Numbered from the stretch's first letter, positions 30,586 to 42,200 are shown. The stretch is DNA of 64,000 nucleotides from Terramyces sp. JEL0728 (GCA_027603945.1 JADIIU010000031.1:1-64000), one strand, 5' to 3'. Numbers and translations: made by a program. Notes: generated by a model from the sequence alone, not told the origin.

Positions 30586-31320
30586 TCAGTGGTTTTGGCA
30601 GATATTATTGACTAATGGTCGGTTTTCGAGGAAACAAAGCGGAAACAGCCGACTAGAGAAAAAGACGAATGCAGAGATGAGGTATGCAGCTGCCTTCCTT
30701 GGTCTGCTTAAAACTTGTAATTTATGGCGCTGGGACAAATGATCTTGGTCTGGGACTTTCGGGTGAACTTTGCTTATATTTCCGAAATGAATAGATCCTA
30801 ATACCAGAGATGAGAGGTGCAAGTAAACCCCACTTGTAAGGAATGACATTGCTCTATTTTCCGTTGCCAGAGTAGTGGTTGTTGCATGGTGTGCGTATTT
30901 AGATTGCTCACGCCAAACCGAGACATTTATCAAGAAGCAAAATATCAAGAAACTGAAATAATCCCTGGGTACCGCCATGGCCGAAAAGATGATGTCGAAT
31001 TGGACAAGAATCCGGAGCATAATTCACCACGACTGCTGGTGCACTAGGAACGAATAATGCACCACATAGCCAGTATGGATACAAAAGTCCAATGCCCACA
31101 GCATCTGGAGACATATGACTCTAACTATCGAACCAATCAAGATAAAGGAAGCCATAGCCCCGAATTTAATCAAAGTGCCAAAATCAACCAGGAAACTCTG
31201 AATTATTATCAGAAATATAATAAATAATCGTGTGCATTGCCTCATGCCTTTCAATCCAATCACCGAGAGAACAATCGCGCAAACGTAAAAGGAAGTACCC
31301 AGACTCGGCGACTTGAAGGG
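30586..31320 (-). pseudogene. Decayed polytopic membrane-protein gene (no start, one in-frame stop)
   Basis: The minus frame is open from about 31350 to 30586 apart from a single TGA at 31026-31024. It encodes several hydrophobic helices (SFYVCAIVLSVIGL, LFIIFLIIIQSFLVDFG, FSFLIFCFLINVSVW) and the segment LQMLWALDF, which faintly recalls fungal wax-synthase-like proteins. There is no ATG near the beginning, where it runs into the P2X promoter. I found no 18-23 nt intron that removes the stop while keeping a frame. It could be a pseudogene or a gene whose splicing I failed to solve. Confidence 0.4.
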
Positions 31321-31364
31321 AAACCATCGTATAAAAAAGTGAAAATTCAAAATTCAAAATATAA

Positions 31365-32620
31365 ATGGGGTGTCTGGATTTCATTGCATACCAATCAGTC
31401 AAAGTCGTCGTCGTAAGGGATTACAGATTGGCGCTATTATACTACCTCAGTTTAATTGGTATCGCTGCCTACATTATTTGGAATTCGCTGACAACAGGCT
31501 CTTATTTGGATAAAGCACCGCCAGTCGCTGGTTCGGTTAGAGCGACAGTTCAATTCGATTCAAGGTACTTTGTTCCAAACCCACCGTACTGCCAACCAAA
31601 TGGCAATCCTAAAAAGTTTCAATATGGATGCTTGTTTTGGTCAGAAAATCAAATCGTATATCCATACCAGGGCGAATTGAATACCATTTTTATCACTACT
31701 AGAGTTTCCATCTCTGATGTACCTGCTGTCACTGGCTGTAACTTTTTGGTAAACTTTTGTTGATATCAGGAAGCCAATTCTACTGGATGCACTGTCCCCC
31801 AGCCCGGTCCAAAGAGAACATACTATATAGCCAACATTGAAGCCTTGTCTTTTAGAGTTGACCATTCAGTTAGAGTCCAAGCTTCATTTTCTTTTGGCCA
31901 GACGCAATTGTTTTCAATGCCGCCGCAAAATATGAACGGTACAATGACAAGGCAGTGTGGGAAAGTTCAAAATGATTTAATCAGCTTTAATGGTGCTTAT
32001 CGTGATGCAGAGTTAGCTTCAAACGGGACTCGATTAGACACTTTTCTGCTTGGCGATATCTTGCGCGCTTCTCAAGGAGGAAACAGTGACGGTAGCTGCC
32101 CTGATATCAATGCTCCTTATGATATGAATACCGTTTCTACTGCTGATGGAGCTAAACCTGGCGAACCAGTTCGCTCAGCTGGCGGAATCATTTCAACCCC
32201 GATTTTCTACACAAACAAGCACCAATCTGTCGCATTGAGCGGTGATATTAGCTCCCTGGATTACAAATACCTCCCTTCATTCAGTAATTATCATTAATAC
32301 TAGTTAACGGATCTGAATTTAAAGTTGTTGAAACTGTTGCGAATGCAGATGGATCCCTGACATATGTTGACAGACACGGGTTTAGGGTTGTGTTTGCACA
32401 AACAGGGTCCATTGGTATTTTCAACATGATCAATGCTTTATTGAACGTTGTAGCTGGTTTTGCATTGTTCAGTGTTGCTGCTGTTATTGTTGACTCTATC
32501 ATGCTTTACATGCTACCAAAAAGAAAAGAGTACCAGAGTGCAAAGTTCCAAGAAACCGAGGTTTTGCATCCTACAAATGAAAACAAACATGCTTTGCCCC
32601 CTCTCCACTTCAATTACTGA
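31365..32620 (+). CDS. P2X-type ligand-gated cation channel
   Basis: Three exons (31365-31748, 31770-32283, 32304-32620), introns 21 and 20 nt, 404 residues. The P2X plan is clear: a short cytoplasmic N terminus, TM1 (LALLYYLSLIGIAAYIIW), a large ectodomain with several Cys, and TM2 preceded by FAQTGSIGIFNMINALLNVV, as in animal P2X (GKFDIIPT.LNIG.GLAL). The C-terminal stabilising motif YxxxK is present (YQSAK). The ATP-site positions are altered. Where animal receptors have KxK near TM1 the sequence is SVRATV. Where they have NFR it reads YKY. The final Lys before the GFRVVF strand is not obvious. So the ligand or affinity may differ. In amoebae P2X acts on the contractile vacuole; basal zoosporic fungi are known to keep P2X. 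Confidence 0.9.
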
Positions 32621-32684
32621 TTGCTATTGTATCAGCGCATTAAATAGAATAAAACATTGCTGAATATAAGCTGGATAAACTTGT

Positions 32685-34953
32685 TTATTGCATTTCAAAA
32701 TCTTCGTGCTCTTCTTCATTCTTGAACAGTCTGGTATTCCATTTTGGAAAGACTCTCTTGTACAGATTCATACAAATAGTATCGTGCGCTTTAATACCAG
32801 CATCAAATATACACTTCATATACCCATGAGTACCTAAACTTTCCTTCATATGCCCAGTTCTACCAAGTTTAGTAACCAATTGGACAGGTTTAAAGTAATC
32901 GACATCTTGAGGGTTAAAGAACATGAATCTAATTACGGCACCACGTTTGTGAATCTTGTATGGGTGACCAGTCAACACGACGCGTTTAGCAATAACTCGA
33001 AGGGGCTGTGGATCTAATAACGTGCCAGAACCAACTAGTGGTAAACAAGAATCTAGATTAGTCAAATGTTACTTTCATCCCAAGTAGGGGTTGGAGAATA
33101 TTTAAACATCAACACTGGAGCTGGCCCGTACTGGATTGGCGCATAAATAGTTCCCATTGTCATTTTGTCTAATAAATACCTATTGAATTTAAACACATTA
33201 TTTGGACCACCTCTGGTAAATGTAGAGTAAATAGGCGAGACAATTAATGTCCTAAATCCGCACATAAGGATCATTGGATCTTTGGATTTTACCGGATCAG
33301 AATAATCATTCTGCTTTTGCACACAGAAATTCAATACAGAGACCTTTTGTTCATATGGAAGTAATCCAAAAATGGTTAATAATTCATGCTTCTTTTGCAA
33401 GAAAGAATCAGGAACATTGAGGATTTCTACAACTACTTTTCTTCCTACAGAAATACCTTCTTCAATAGAATCAAGGGCTTTCTTTTTGCTTCTCTTGAAA
33501 TTGTGGAATTGAAAGATTCTTGAATAGTCAATAGGCAAGTTTTCATATGGATCCCACGGCGAGTTACGGAAAGATTTCAATCCCCTGTACTTTGAGAATC
33601 TCTGGGACGCCGGCATAAATTGTGGTGTATCTACTTCATCAGGGAATTCCATTTCATCTCTGGATTCTTTTTGTCTTTCAAGATATTCTTTTAATCTATA
33701 TTAAAATGGAATACTGTTGTTGATTTTCTTCATCATCTAGCAGATCATATTTTTCAGATTTGTTGTCCATTTCAATATTTTCAAATTCTTCAGGTTCGTG
33801 CTCCTCTTCATCGCTTGGAGGTTCAATTTCAATATCATCATCTAATTCTTCTTCTTGCTGTTCATCTTCAAGGATCCACGATGCTTGATATGAAGATGTA
33901 CCTTTAGGAACTCTTTTTAATTGTTTTTGCTGCTCAACCAATTCCTCTGCTTGTTGAATTTCTTCATCTGTAGGCCATGTCTGTTCTTGATCCAACAAAT
34001 CAGGCTCGTTTTGATCAACCAAATCTTGCCTTTCGTCATTTGGTTCGTCCAATAATTCTCCCTTGTCGTCATAAATCCTTCCCAGTTGGAAATCACCATA
34101 TTCTGGAATGTGGATCAAATGATTTGCTTTCAGATTGTTTCCTCTAATGTAGCCACTTACTTTTAGGACATTGTTTTCAAACTGGTAATCTTCAGCCAAT
34201 AAATATGGACGCCTTTCCCTCCATTGAATTCCTTTTGGTAACTGGGTAGTCAAGAATCTTTTTAGTTTCAAAATACCTTAATAAATTCAAAGACTCGTTC
34301 TTTTCATCAGAGTACAATTTGTAGTCGCCAGGGAAATGATGATTCATGTAATAATTTAAACTTTTTCTAATTTCCAATTGTTTCTTTTGAGGATATCCAG
34401 CTAGATATTGAACACAGGTTGTCACATTAGGAATCCCTTGAATCTTCATTACAGACATTATTTTTTCACCAAATTCGTCCACTTCTTCGGTGCTTGAGAG
34501 AACAAAGACTACCAAATCACTGATCTTGAGGGCATTTAAGATGGACAAAATATTTCTATTTGGAGTAATGAAATTCAATCTTTGTTTAAATCTTTCGCAA
34601 TCCAAAATATTTTGAAATTCATTCTTGTATTCTTGCTCCATGCAATCAAATACGGATGTAAGAAAAAGGTCTTTTTGGTAATCAGGGCATAAACCAACCA
34701 CAAGGACATTTTTTGGGATTGCATTCATTCCACTAAATAATCTTGTATTCATTGAATGTTCCATTCTCTTTTTCTGCTGCAATAATTTCAGTTGGTTTCT
34801 TCTATCTTGTTTCAAAAGAGTATTGGAATTTTGCTTGATTGAATTCCTGTTAACTTTGCCCTTGTTTTTCGTTTTAAGCGCTCCTTTCGATGCATGCTTG
34901 GACTTGAAGGGCTTATTTTGCTGCTTTAATGAAGACCTGTGAGAGTGCTCCAT
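32685..34953 (-). CDS. TSR1: TSR1, 40S ribosome maturation factor
   Basis: Four exons (34953-34277, 34257-33715, 33695-33073, 33052-32685) with introns of 19, 19 and 20 nt give 736 residues. The start [20 protein letters not shown] matches the basic TSR1 N terminus. A Bms1/Tsr1 G-domain-like part follows without a GTPase P-loop, as expected for Tsr1. Splicing restores [19 protein letters not shown], a signature of the family. Then come a long acidic stretch (about 34000-33750), [19 protein letters not shown], and the EF-Tu-like C-terminal barrels ([20 protein letters not shown]). It binds pre-40S particles in the nucleus and cytoplasm and blocks premature subunit joining. It is slightly shorter than yeast Tsr1 (788). 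Confidence 0.95.
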
Positions 34954-35091
34954 AATTTTTTTTGAAAAAAAGAAAAAATTTCAAACGAGTTTTGGATAAT
35001 TGTTTGATTATCAAGTTATAGTTTGATTATGTAATCAGACTATAAACCTTAATAACATACTTTTCGTTTTTGACTCTACAATCTTGGATAG

Positions 35092-35159
35092 AAATAGATG
35101 ATGAAAGAAAAGAGAGAATACATAGTATAATGATGCTCTTAATCTTCTCTCTGATATTT
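35092..35159 (+). ncRNA. Candidate C/D-box snoRNA
   Basis: A C box ATGATGA (35098-35104) and a D box CTGA (35151-35154) are bracketed by a 5-bp terminal stem: AAATA at 35092-35096 against TATTT at 35155-35159. A C'-like ATGATG lies at 35129-35134. The spacing of about 46 nt between boxes is normal. The guide would be the bases just 5' of the D box (AATCTTCTCT). It lies in the 318-bp spacer 34954-35271, between divergent TSR1 and CACTIN, where nothing else is seen. The rRNA target was not checked, so this is only a structural candidate. Confidence 0.35.
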
Positions 35160-35271
35160 AAATTACTTGGATTTAGTTGGCTGAAATAAAATTAGCTCTG
35201 ACCAGCCAGTTTTAAAGCATAATTAGAGCTCCTAGGCGTTTAAAGTTGGCATTTCAAAAAGTGATCTAAAA

Positions 35272-36452
35272 ATGAGAGAGGATGATGATGAATTCTTTTA
35301 CAAACAGGCAAAGCTGAGAGCAGAAATCAGATTAAAGGAAAACAGACCTCAGCCAATAGATTTGATTGTAATCAACCTCACGATAAAAAATATCAATATT
35401 CTAGAAATTTTGGATTCGTTAAAAGCAGAAGAATTGACTCAATTATTATCTGATTTACAATTATTTATCAAGTACGACGAGCAGGATGAATATTATAAAT
35501 CAATCAAAGAAGTTGTAGAGTTTAGATTATCAAATACAAGAACAGGAATCAGCAAGAAAATCAAGAATGAAATCACTGATCTTTACTCTACAAAAACTAT
35601 AGGTCACCGAATATTAATAGCTAGAAGAATTGATTGAATTGGAGCACCAAGTCAAAGACAAAATGAAACAAGACTTCATCGACTTGGATTACTGGGAAAA
35701 CATCCTCAAGATCCTGAATGTGTATAAAGCAAGGGCCAAATTACAAAAATACATTAAAACTGTAATATTGGAAAAGAAGGAATTCAAAAGACAAGAGTTT
35801 AAACCATACATGGAACCAGAAATAATATCGACAACAAATGAGGAAGAATTAGTATTTACTCAATCACAAAACCAACAGTATATTCAAGAATCAAGAAATG
35901 AAATTCTACAAAAATATCAAATTCAGCAAACCACTGAATCGCTATTTCAAGAGACTATTGAACAACGGCAAGCACTTTATCAGCAAATGGTGCGAGATGC
36001 CTCAGTTGATACAGAGGATGAAGAGATTTTCAAATCTAACTTTGATTTTGGAGAAAAATATAAACCCAGAAAGCCAGATTATTATAACCGCATAAAGCAT
36101 GGAATAGAGTGGAACAAGTATAATACTGTACATTATAACCAAGGTAACCCACCGCCAAAATCTATTCTAGGATACAAGTACTTTTGTATTAACGAGGTTT
36201 AATATTTTTTATCCTGATTTGATTGAAAAGATACCGCCAACTTATAAAGTACTAGAGAAAGCTGATTGCTTTGTAGTTGTGTTTACCGCCAGTCCACCTT
36301 ACGAAGACATTGCTTTCAAGATTATCAAAAAGGAATGGGAACATAATCACAAGAAGGGATTCAAGAGTAGTTTTGATGGGAAAATGTAATTTCGTTATTG
36401 ATTTAGGTTGCAACTATGGTTTGACTTTAGAAAGCCGTACTACAGGAAATAG
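35272..36452 (+). CDS. CACTIN: Cactin, spliceosome-associated factor (short form)
   Basis: Four exons (35272-35602, 35625-36177, 36197-36385, 36407-36452), introns 22, 19 and 21 nt, 372 residues. The conserved Cactin core starts at once (DEFFYKQAKLRAEIRLKE), runs through KPDYYNRIKHGIEWNKYN and HYNQGNPPPKSILGYKFNIF, and ends in the diagnostic C terminus PPYEDIAFKIIKKEWEHNH ... LQLWFDFRKPYYRK. The last exon of only 46 nt is needed for that ending. Metazoan cactins (about 750 residues) have a long Arg/Ser-rich N terminus that is missing here, as in the short fission-yeast form. Cactin stabilises late spliceosomes and proper 3' site use. The first intron has an unusual donor, GTCACC. Confidence 0.93.
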
Positions 36453-36466
36453 TAATAAACCGTTTA

Positions 36467-36727
36467 TTAGTACTCCATTTCTTCCGACCTCGTGGAATAC
36501 ATTCTTTCCAGTTTCTCCAGCATTATTTGCGGTGAATCATCTCCCTTGATACTAAAAGTGCATTTAGTATCAACGGATTCCAAAATCATTTGCTGGGCTT
36601 CCATAATCATGTGTGGATTATCAGACCATACCAGTGCTCCATCATCGTACTTGCAATACTTTTTCTGTTGCATTCGGTGCTTAATCTTTTTTACCCAAGT
36701 TGGATAATTTGAAGTGCCTTTCAACAT
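36467..36727 (-). mobile_element. Ty1/copia gag-like (UBN2-type) fragment
   Basis: This 86-codon open frame starts at an ATG: MLKGTSNYPTWVKKIKHRM, then VWSDNPHMIMEAQQMILESV and PQIMLEKLERMYSTRSEE. That is the N-terminal part of copia gag (UBN2/DUF4219: GxNYxxWxxxM, Wxxxxx..A...I, A...W..L...Y). There is no zinc knuckle, protease, integrase or RT nearby, and no LTR was seen. It ends 14 bp from the convergent CACTIN stop. It is either a relic of a retroelement or a small gene captured from one; the intact ATG and frame leave the second option open. Confidence 0.6.
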
Positions 36728-37268
36728 TTTTGGAAGGGTGGATATCGTTCAACGTGATGTAATCGCAAAGAAATACAATGATAAATAACTCAGTATTTGA
36801 ACATCAACCAGCGGTTATTTATCCTTGGCGTTCTATCGATAATCTGAGGTGTGGTAAAATCACCATCAATGATAAGAGTGCATCACAGAGATGCATCCTA
36901 AATATGCACACTACACCGCACTCGCATTTATTATTAATCCCTTGGTACGATACTTTGTGTTGGCGTGGAATCTCAACGCACTTTTGCACCTGTCAACCTG
37001 TCAAATCCGAATAATTGAATTATTTATAAATCAATACACAATTATCAAATATAAATAAATCGGTTGTTGACAATTGGCAATGATAAATAAATCGCAGTTG
37101 ATAATTTCAATCTTTTGTTCACTGGGGTGGAGATTTTGTGTGTATTGTCTGCCGGGCTTTGTTGGTCATCAACACATTTCATTATTTTCTCGAGCACAAA
37201 GACAAGAACCAAATATTTATATTGTTTCAAAAAGTTCTCAAAAGTCTACTTTCATTAATCTTTTTAAA
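36728..37268. promoter_or_regulatory. Forkhead gene upstream region with ATAAATA motifs
   Basis: The 541-bp region has no gene I can support. It holds three ATAAATA heptamers (36781-36787, 37051-37057, 37083-37089), each fitting the forkhead core RTAAAYA. The last two sit in an imperfect tandem unit built on AAATAAATCG and GTTGAYAATT. Autoregulation of the downstream forkhead gene is a guess from motif content in AT-rich DNA. Confidence 0.3.
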
Positions 37269-38359
37269 ATGTCCGCTGAATCAAATCGTTACAAACCAAC
37301 AAGTCAATTCACAGCCAAATATATTTCGGATCAACTTGCATGGGAGCCTATTCAGCAGACTAAAATAAAGGAATCTAATCAAGACTTTAAAAATTGCGGA
37401 CGACCTCCTATTCCGTACGCTCAATTGATCTCTCAGGCAATTGAAAATGCACCATCAAGGAAAGTAACGCTATCCGGCATCTATCAATATGTTATGACTT
37501 ATTATCCCTACTTTAAAACTGCCGGATCCGGATGGAAGGTAATATTGATTAATATAAGAACTCTGTTAGACACAATCTCTCTCTAAACAAGAGTTTTGTT
37601 CGCGTTCCTCGTCCGCCACTAGAAAAGGGAAAGGGTGCTTACTGGACCAAATCCGAGGAAGCTACTGAAACAAAAAAGACTCAAAGACGATCACATCGTG
37701 ATTCGCCATACTTTTCTGATTCTTTCCACGAGCCTAAACCATCACACAATGAGCTTTTAGAGGCATTTTCTTACACTAAAGATGTGTTTGATTGCAAACC
37801 ATCAAGTTACACCCAACAGTACCCTGACCCTAGACAACAGCTATCTACCACTTCAATGACTACTTTGCTGGATGGTGAAACAGAACAAAACCTTGGTAAA
37901 TATTCCATTGATGCCAAACAAGAGAGCCAGCTATATTTCGAGCCATCCAGCTACTTCCACCACCAAACTTCAATGGACGATCTTGGTGTGTCCCAGCAAG
38001 TGTCCGAATCAAACTTGTCTAATAGTTCATTCATGACTGTAAATCAAAATATTGACCAAACCAACTTTATCAATAATTCGGCATTCCAATCAATGGAATT
38101 TCCAAGCTCTAGTTCCATCGATAATTCCGAACAATATGAAAGAGGCATGTATCCAATATTTAACCACGACCAATTCTCTTTCCAGGATTTCTCTGGCTCA
38201 TTCAGCTGCCAACAATCATACATGCAAGATTACACCAGCCAATATCCCAGCTCGCTTGAAGAACCTAGCCATTCCATGCTATTAAATGAAAACTGGCCCG
38301 AAGGCAGTGAAGCTGCAATTGAGTGGGAAGGATTAAATGAAGAACAATCAAATCAATAA
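37269..38359 (+). CDS. Forkhead (winged-helix) transcription factor
   Basis: Two exons (37269-37538, 37559-38359) with a 20-nt intron inside the forkhead domain give 356 residues. The domain spans about residues 45-130: [37 protein letters not shown], then, across the intron, [16 protein letters not shown] and FVRVPRP with GKGAYWT. The recognition-helix residues N-SVRH-NLS are intact. No FHA domain is present, so it is not a Fkh1/Fkh2 or Fkh-FHA type. The remaining 220 residues are low-complexity Ser/Gln/Asn-rich with aromatics ([14 protein letters not shown]), like an activation domain. Likely a nuclear regulator; its targets are unknown. Confidence 0.92.
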
Positions 38360-38389
38360 ACATCATAAGATATATTAATTTTATTAATA

Positions 38390-39205
38390 TTATGTTAAAA
38401 ACCGAGGCTGGGTTAGCAACGAATACCTTTTCTATAATCTTCTTCAATTTTCGAGGTTTCTGCTGCTGCTCCATCAGCTTTAATTTATTAGCATATTCAT
38501 TCATTCGATTTCGTTTTAGTTTCTAAATTATTCAGTGTTTACCTCGTAGTGCCATTGTTCTCCCTCAAAGTGACCTAATCCTCTTGGTAGCTTCATGTGC
38601 ATATCTCTGGATTTAAGCTTTCTATATTCAGCCTGTGTGTATGGCTCGTATTCCACTGATACCTGAGAGTTTGAACGGTGCAGACGGTACCTTTCATTTG
38701 TCGTCAGCGTTGGCCTGATAATCACAGGAGTGGATGGACGAGAAGATATGGTCCAGGTTCTAGAGTGCTGCGATATCTCGGACGGCGCAGGGGATGCGGA
38801 TCGCTGATGATAACTTTGATTAGCTGGAAAGTTGTAGAATTCTTGGTTTAGAAGCGGCAGGTTAGGAGCTCTCTGGGGAGGAGCGTACACATTTTGTGCA
38901 TACATAGGCATGCTGTATGGCGAAGCCTGTCTAATAGGTGGAATAACAAATCTACCGTTTGGCATCCCATTCTTTGCAATATTTGGTGGATATTGGTGGG
39001 GAAAAGTGTTGGGGGGAAAGGCATACGCGGGTTGTGCCAATTGCGGATATCCTGCGTTTCCATCTGGTCGTATTGCATATTTTTGAGGTCGAAATTGCTG
39101 CGTAGGGTATGGTTGAACATTCTGTTTCGCGATGACGTATCCATACTGATTCCCATACACGTTTCCATTTGCGATTTCTGGATGTCCAGGATATCTACCA
39201 TACAT
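38390..39205 (-). CDS. Pro/Tyr/Gln-rich protein with JHY-like C-terminal motif
   Basis: Three exons (39205-38543, 38522-38427, 38407-38390), introns 20 and 19 nt, 258 residues. The first two thirds are disordered and rich in Pro, Tyr, Asn and Gln (YPQLAQPAYAFPPNTF). The conserved-looking part is at the C terminus: VEYEPYTQAEYRKLKSRDM, then LPRGLGHFEGEQWHYE, then, after the intron, KLKRNRMNEYANKLKLMEQ. This pattern (PYT..EY..LK ... GLG ... W ... K..EYA) resembles ciliary proteins such as JHY. The family call is from memory of motif shape only. The last exon of 18 nt is chosen because reading through it would make the gene overlap the forkhead coding region; spliced, the stops are 31 bp apart. 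Confidence 0.5.
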
Positions 39206-39297
39206 TTTATTAAGAATACAAAAGCAAAATCCTTTGTTTGGTCATATTTGTTTATTTTTTGTATATGAATTAACTATCAGCATAGTGAATGAAATGA

Positions 39298-42200
39298 CTA
39301 TTCTGAAGGAACAGCTGCAGACACAGGCTTCTTTTTCTTCTTCTTCTTTTTATTCGCAGTTTCTTCGGTGGAAATCAACGATAAGCTGGAAACTGTTACT
39401 GGGATACCCTGGAATGCAGAAGTTGCTGTATTTTGTTCTACTGTAGTAGGCTTAACAGATTTTTTCCCAGGATTCACTGTTTGCCATTCATCAACCACAG
39501 TTTCCGTATGGATATACTCTGGAGCCTTGGGAAGCGGAGCTATTGGCTTTTCGATATGTCCATTTGTTTGAGGAGCTTCTGGTTTCTTTTTTGGCTTTTG
39601 AATAGGGGTGGTGCTGGCACCAACAACTCCATTTGCCTGAGGCTCGGATTGAGCTACGTGCACTTCGGCTACCTTTTTATTTCTTACAGGAACAGATTCC
39701 CATTCTTCTTTGGCAGGTGCATCAACTTTACCGTTGGTACCTGGGGTTTCGCTTAGTGTAACCATAGAGGAAATTTTATGCCCATGTTTTGATTTGCCAT
39801 GAAATCCATTTGGGACTGCTTTGGAAACCCCAGTTTTACCGACCACTACATCATCATCTACTCTGGCAGCGACTTGAGTTGACTTTTGACTATCTTGCAA
39901 AGTTCTCTGCGATTCCAAAATGTCACCAACAGATTTCAATGCAATATCTAGAGAAGTTTCATTTGCTGCCCTGATTGTCAAATTTCTGGTTTTGGTATTC
40001 TTGTTTACATGTTGATCAAGATCTAAATGAGCTCCAGATTCGTCACGGATTCTATTGATAGTCTGTCCTTTTCTCCCGATTATATGTGCTCCAAACTCTT
40101 CCGGAATTGCAAGTTGTTTAACGTATTTAAATAATTCCTGTTATAAGACATTCCTTACCAATTGCTTCAGTTGATTGTTTAGCATTTTTACAATTTCAGA
40201 AACTTTCCCTTTATCGCCTTTAACAAGTACATGACCATCCGTTTCTCCTTTAATGGCACTAGCAGACAGATTTACGGAAGAGTGTCCGGTGTTGATCTTC
40301 TTTACTACATCTTGCAGACCTTGAAGAACTACAGGGTTGCCCTTAATAGACTCCAAGATGGCAGCTGGAACGGGAACAGTCTGAGAAACGCGGATTTTTG
40401 AGGAAATATGAGCTTTGCAAGCTTGGATTTCCTTATCATCATAACCTAATATTGTGTAAGTTACAGAATCAGCAGATTCAGAAGGCCAAATACTTGCACC
40501 AAATCTTCTCATTAGTTCGTACAATCCATCCCTGCTCCTTCCAAAGGCAATATTCGCATCAGACTTTGGAATGCTAACGGATTGTTTTGGTGCATGATTC
40601 AAATCCAAGAATTTGACAAACTTTGATTTCTCGTGGCCTTTGTTGATCAATTCCGTGATTAAAACTGAAAACTTTTCTCTGATTTCTCCAAACGAATTAG
40701 AGTTGGCGGTTACGACGATAATGTTTGGATCATGGCCATCATTTGGTTTTGGGAAATTGATCCTGATCTTTTCAGCACCTCCATTTTCTTCAATAAATTC
40801 TCTGATGACACTCCCAGCAGGTCCAATAATGAGCTTGTGTAGGTAAGTCGGAACTGGAATATCCAAGGTGGTGGTGTTTGCCTAGAATTAAATTGAATTT
40901 ACAATATCGTTTCCGATACTCTCTAAAATTCTTTGAACTTTGTCACATCCACTCTGGTTACCTTCGATAGCGCATTCGATCATATCTTCCTCCAATTCTA
41001 TCCCAAAATCAATTCTCACTTTGTGCTCTTCAGATAGTTTTGCCATATTTGAGCCACCTCTCCCAACAATAACTGACATAGAAGCCCTAGGCAAAACGAT
41101 TTTCACTGAATACGAATTTAAAATCTGAAATTAACGAATTAGCTTGCCTTTTCTTGGATCGTTGCAATAAAAATCCTCTTTGCCTCCAAGACACCCGCTT
41201 TGTTTCCATGAATGTGGACATAGCCAAGTCCATTCTCTTCTTCGTCTTCCTTTGAGAAATGGGCTTGAACACTGCAGGACTCCAAGATTTTTTTGAGGGC
41301 TTTTCCTTCCTTGCCAATCAAAAATTTGATCATTTGCTTCTTCATATCTTCATCTTCATCCAGGATTTCTTTGGCCGCTTTGCTGATGGAATCAAATAGA
41401 TTGAATTTGACTTCATCGGTATCAAGCAAAATAACAAGCTTATCTTGCAAGATAGACTTGGCTGCAACGACAAATGATTTTGGGCCCTTAATTGTGATAT
41501 TTTCTTCGTTATTTGGATTGGCAACGTCAAAGGACAAATACAAAGTGCCAGTGCCAGTCAAATCCTTTTCAAATGATTTTTCATTTGCTCCCAACTTGAA
41601 TTTCTTGTTGGCAAATTGCTCTCTGACCGTTTTTGTTATCCAGTTAATATCTCTTCCTCCAGTCCCACCAGTTCCAACTAACTGCTTGGCATAGCCTTCT
41701 GGGACTTTAATCGTTTCAGTGAAGCTAGCCATAACTTCTATGTGTTTCCATTCAGCTACCAATTCGTTGATACGATTAGCAATTTTTGCAACATCATTTT
41801 GAGGACCTCTAATAGTGATCGAGTTTGCAGTATTCTTCTCAGGGCTGCCAAAGCGGACAATCATCGTGTTGCCGTACGGCGCAAGCATCTCCTTCAAAGC
41901 AGCACCTCCACTGCCAATAAGCCTTCCGTGATATTTTTGATCGACTTGTAAAACGTTTGTAGTTAAATCTGCAGAAGCGTTTGCTTCGTCAACAACAAAC
42001 TTTTTAATTTGGTTTGCAAATTCTAGGGCTTCTTTGTCTGCAGTGGCAGTCTTTGCCTTCTTGACCACGACTACAATCTCGTTTATTTCTTCATCTTCAG
42101 CCGGAACCATAATATCAATCAACTTTCCGTTCCACTCTTCCTTTGCTTTCAACTTTTGGATATTCTGTCCACCTTTACCTACTATATATCTGTGGAGTTC

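Noticed and set aside
38265..38504. Read-through C terminus of the JHY-like gene overlapping the forkhead coding region
   Set aside because: A 19-nt intron (38408-38426) gives a clean stop at 38390 and removes the 95-bp overlap and the odd hydrophobic tail.
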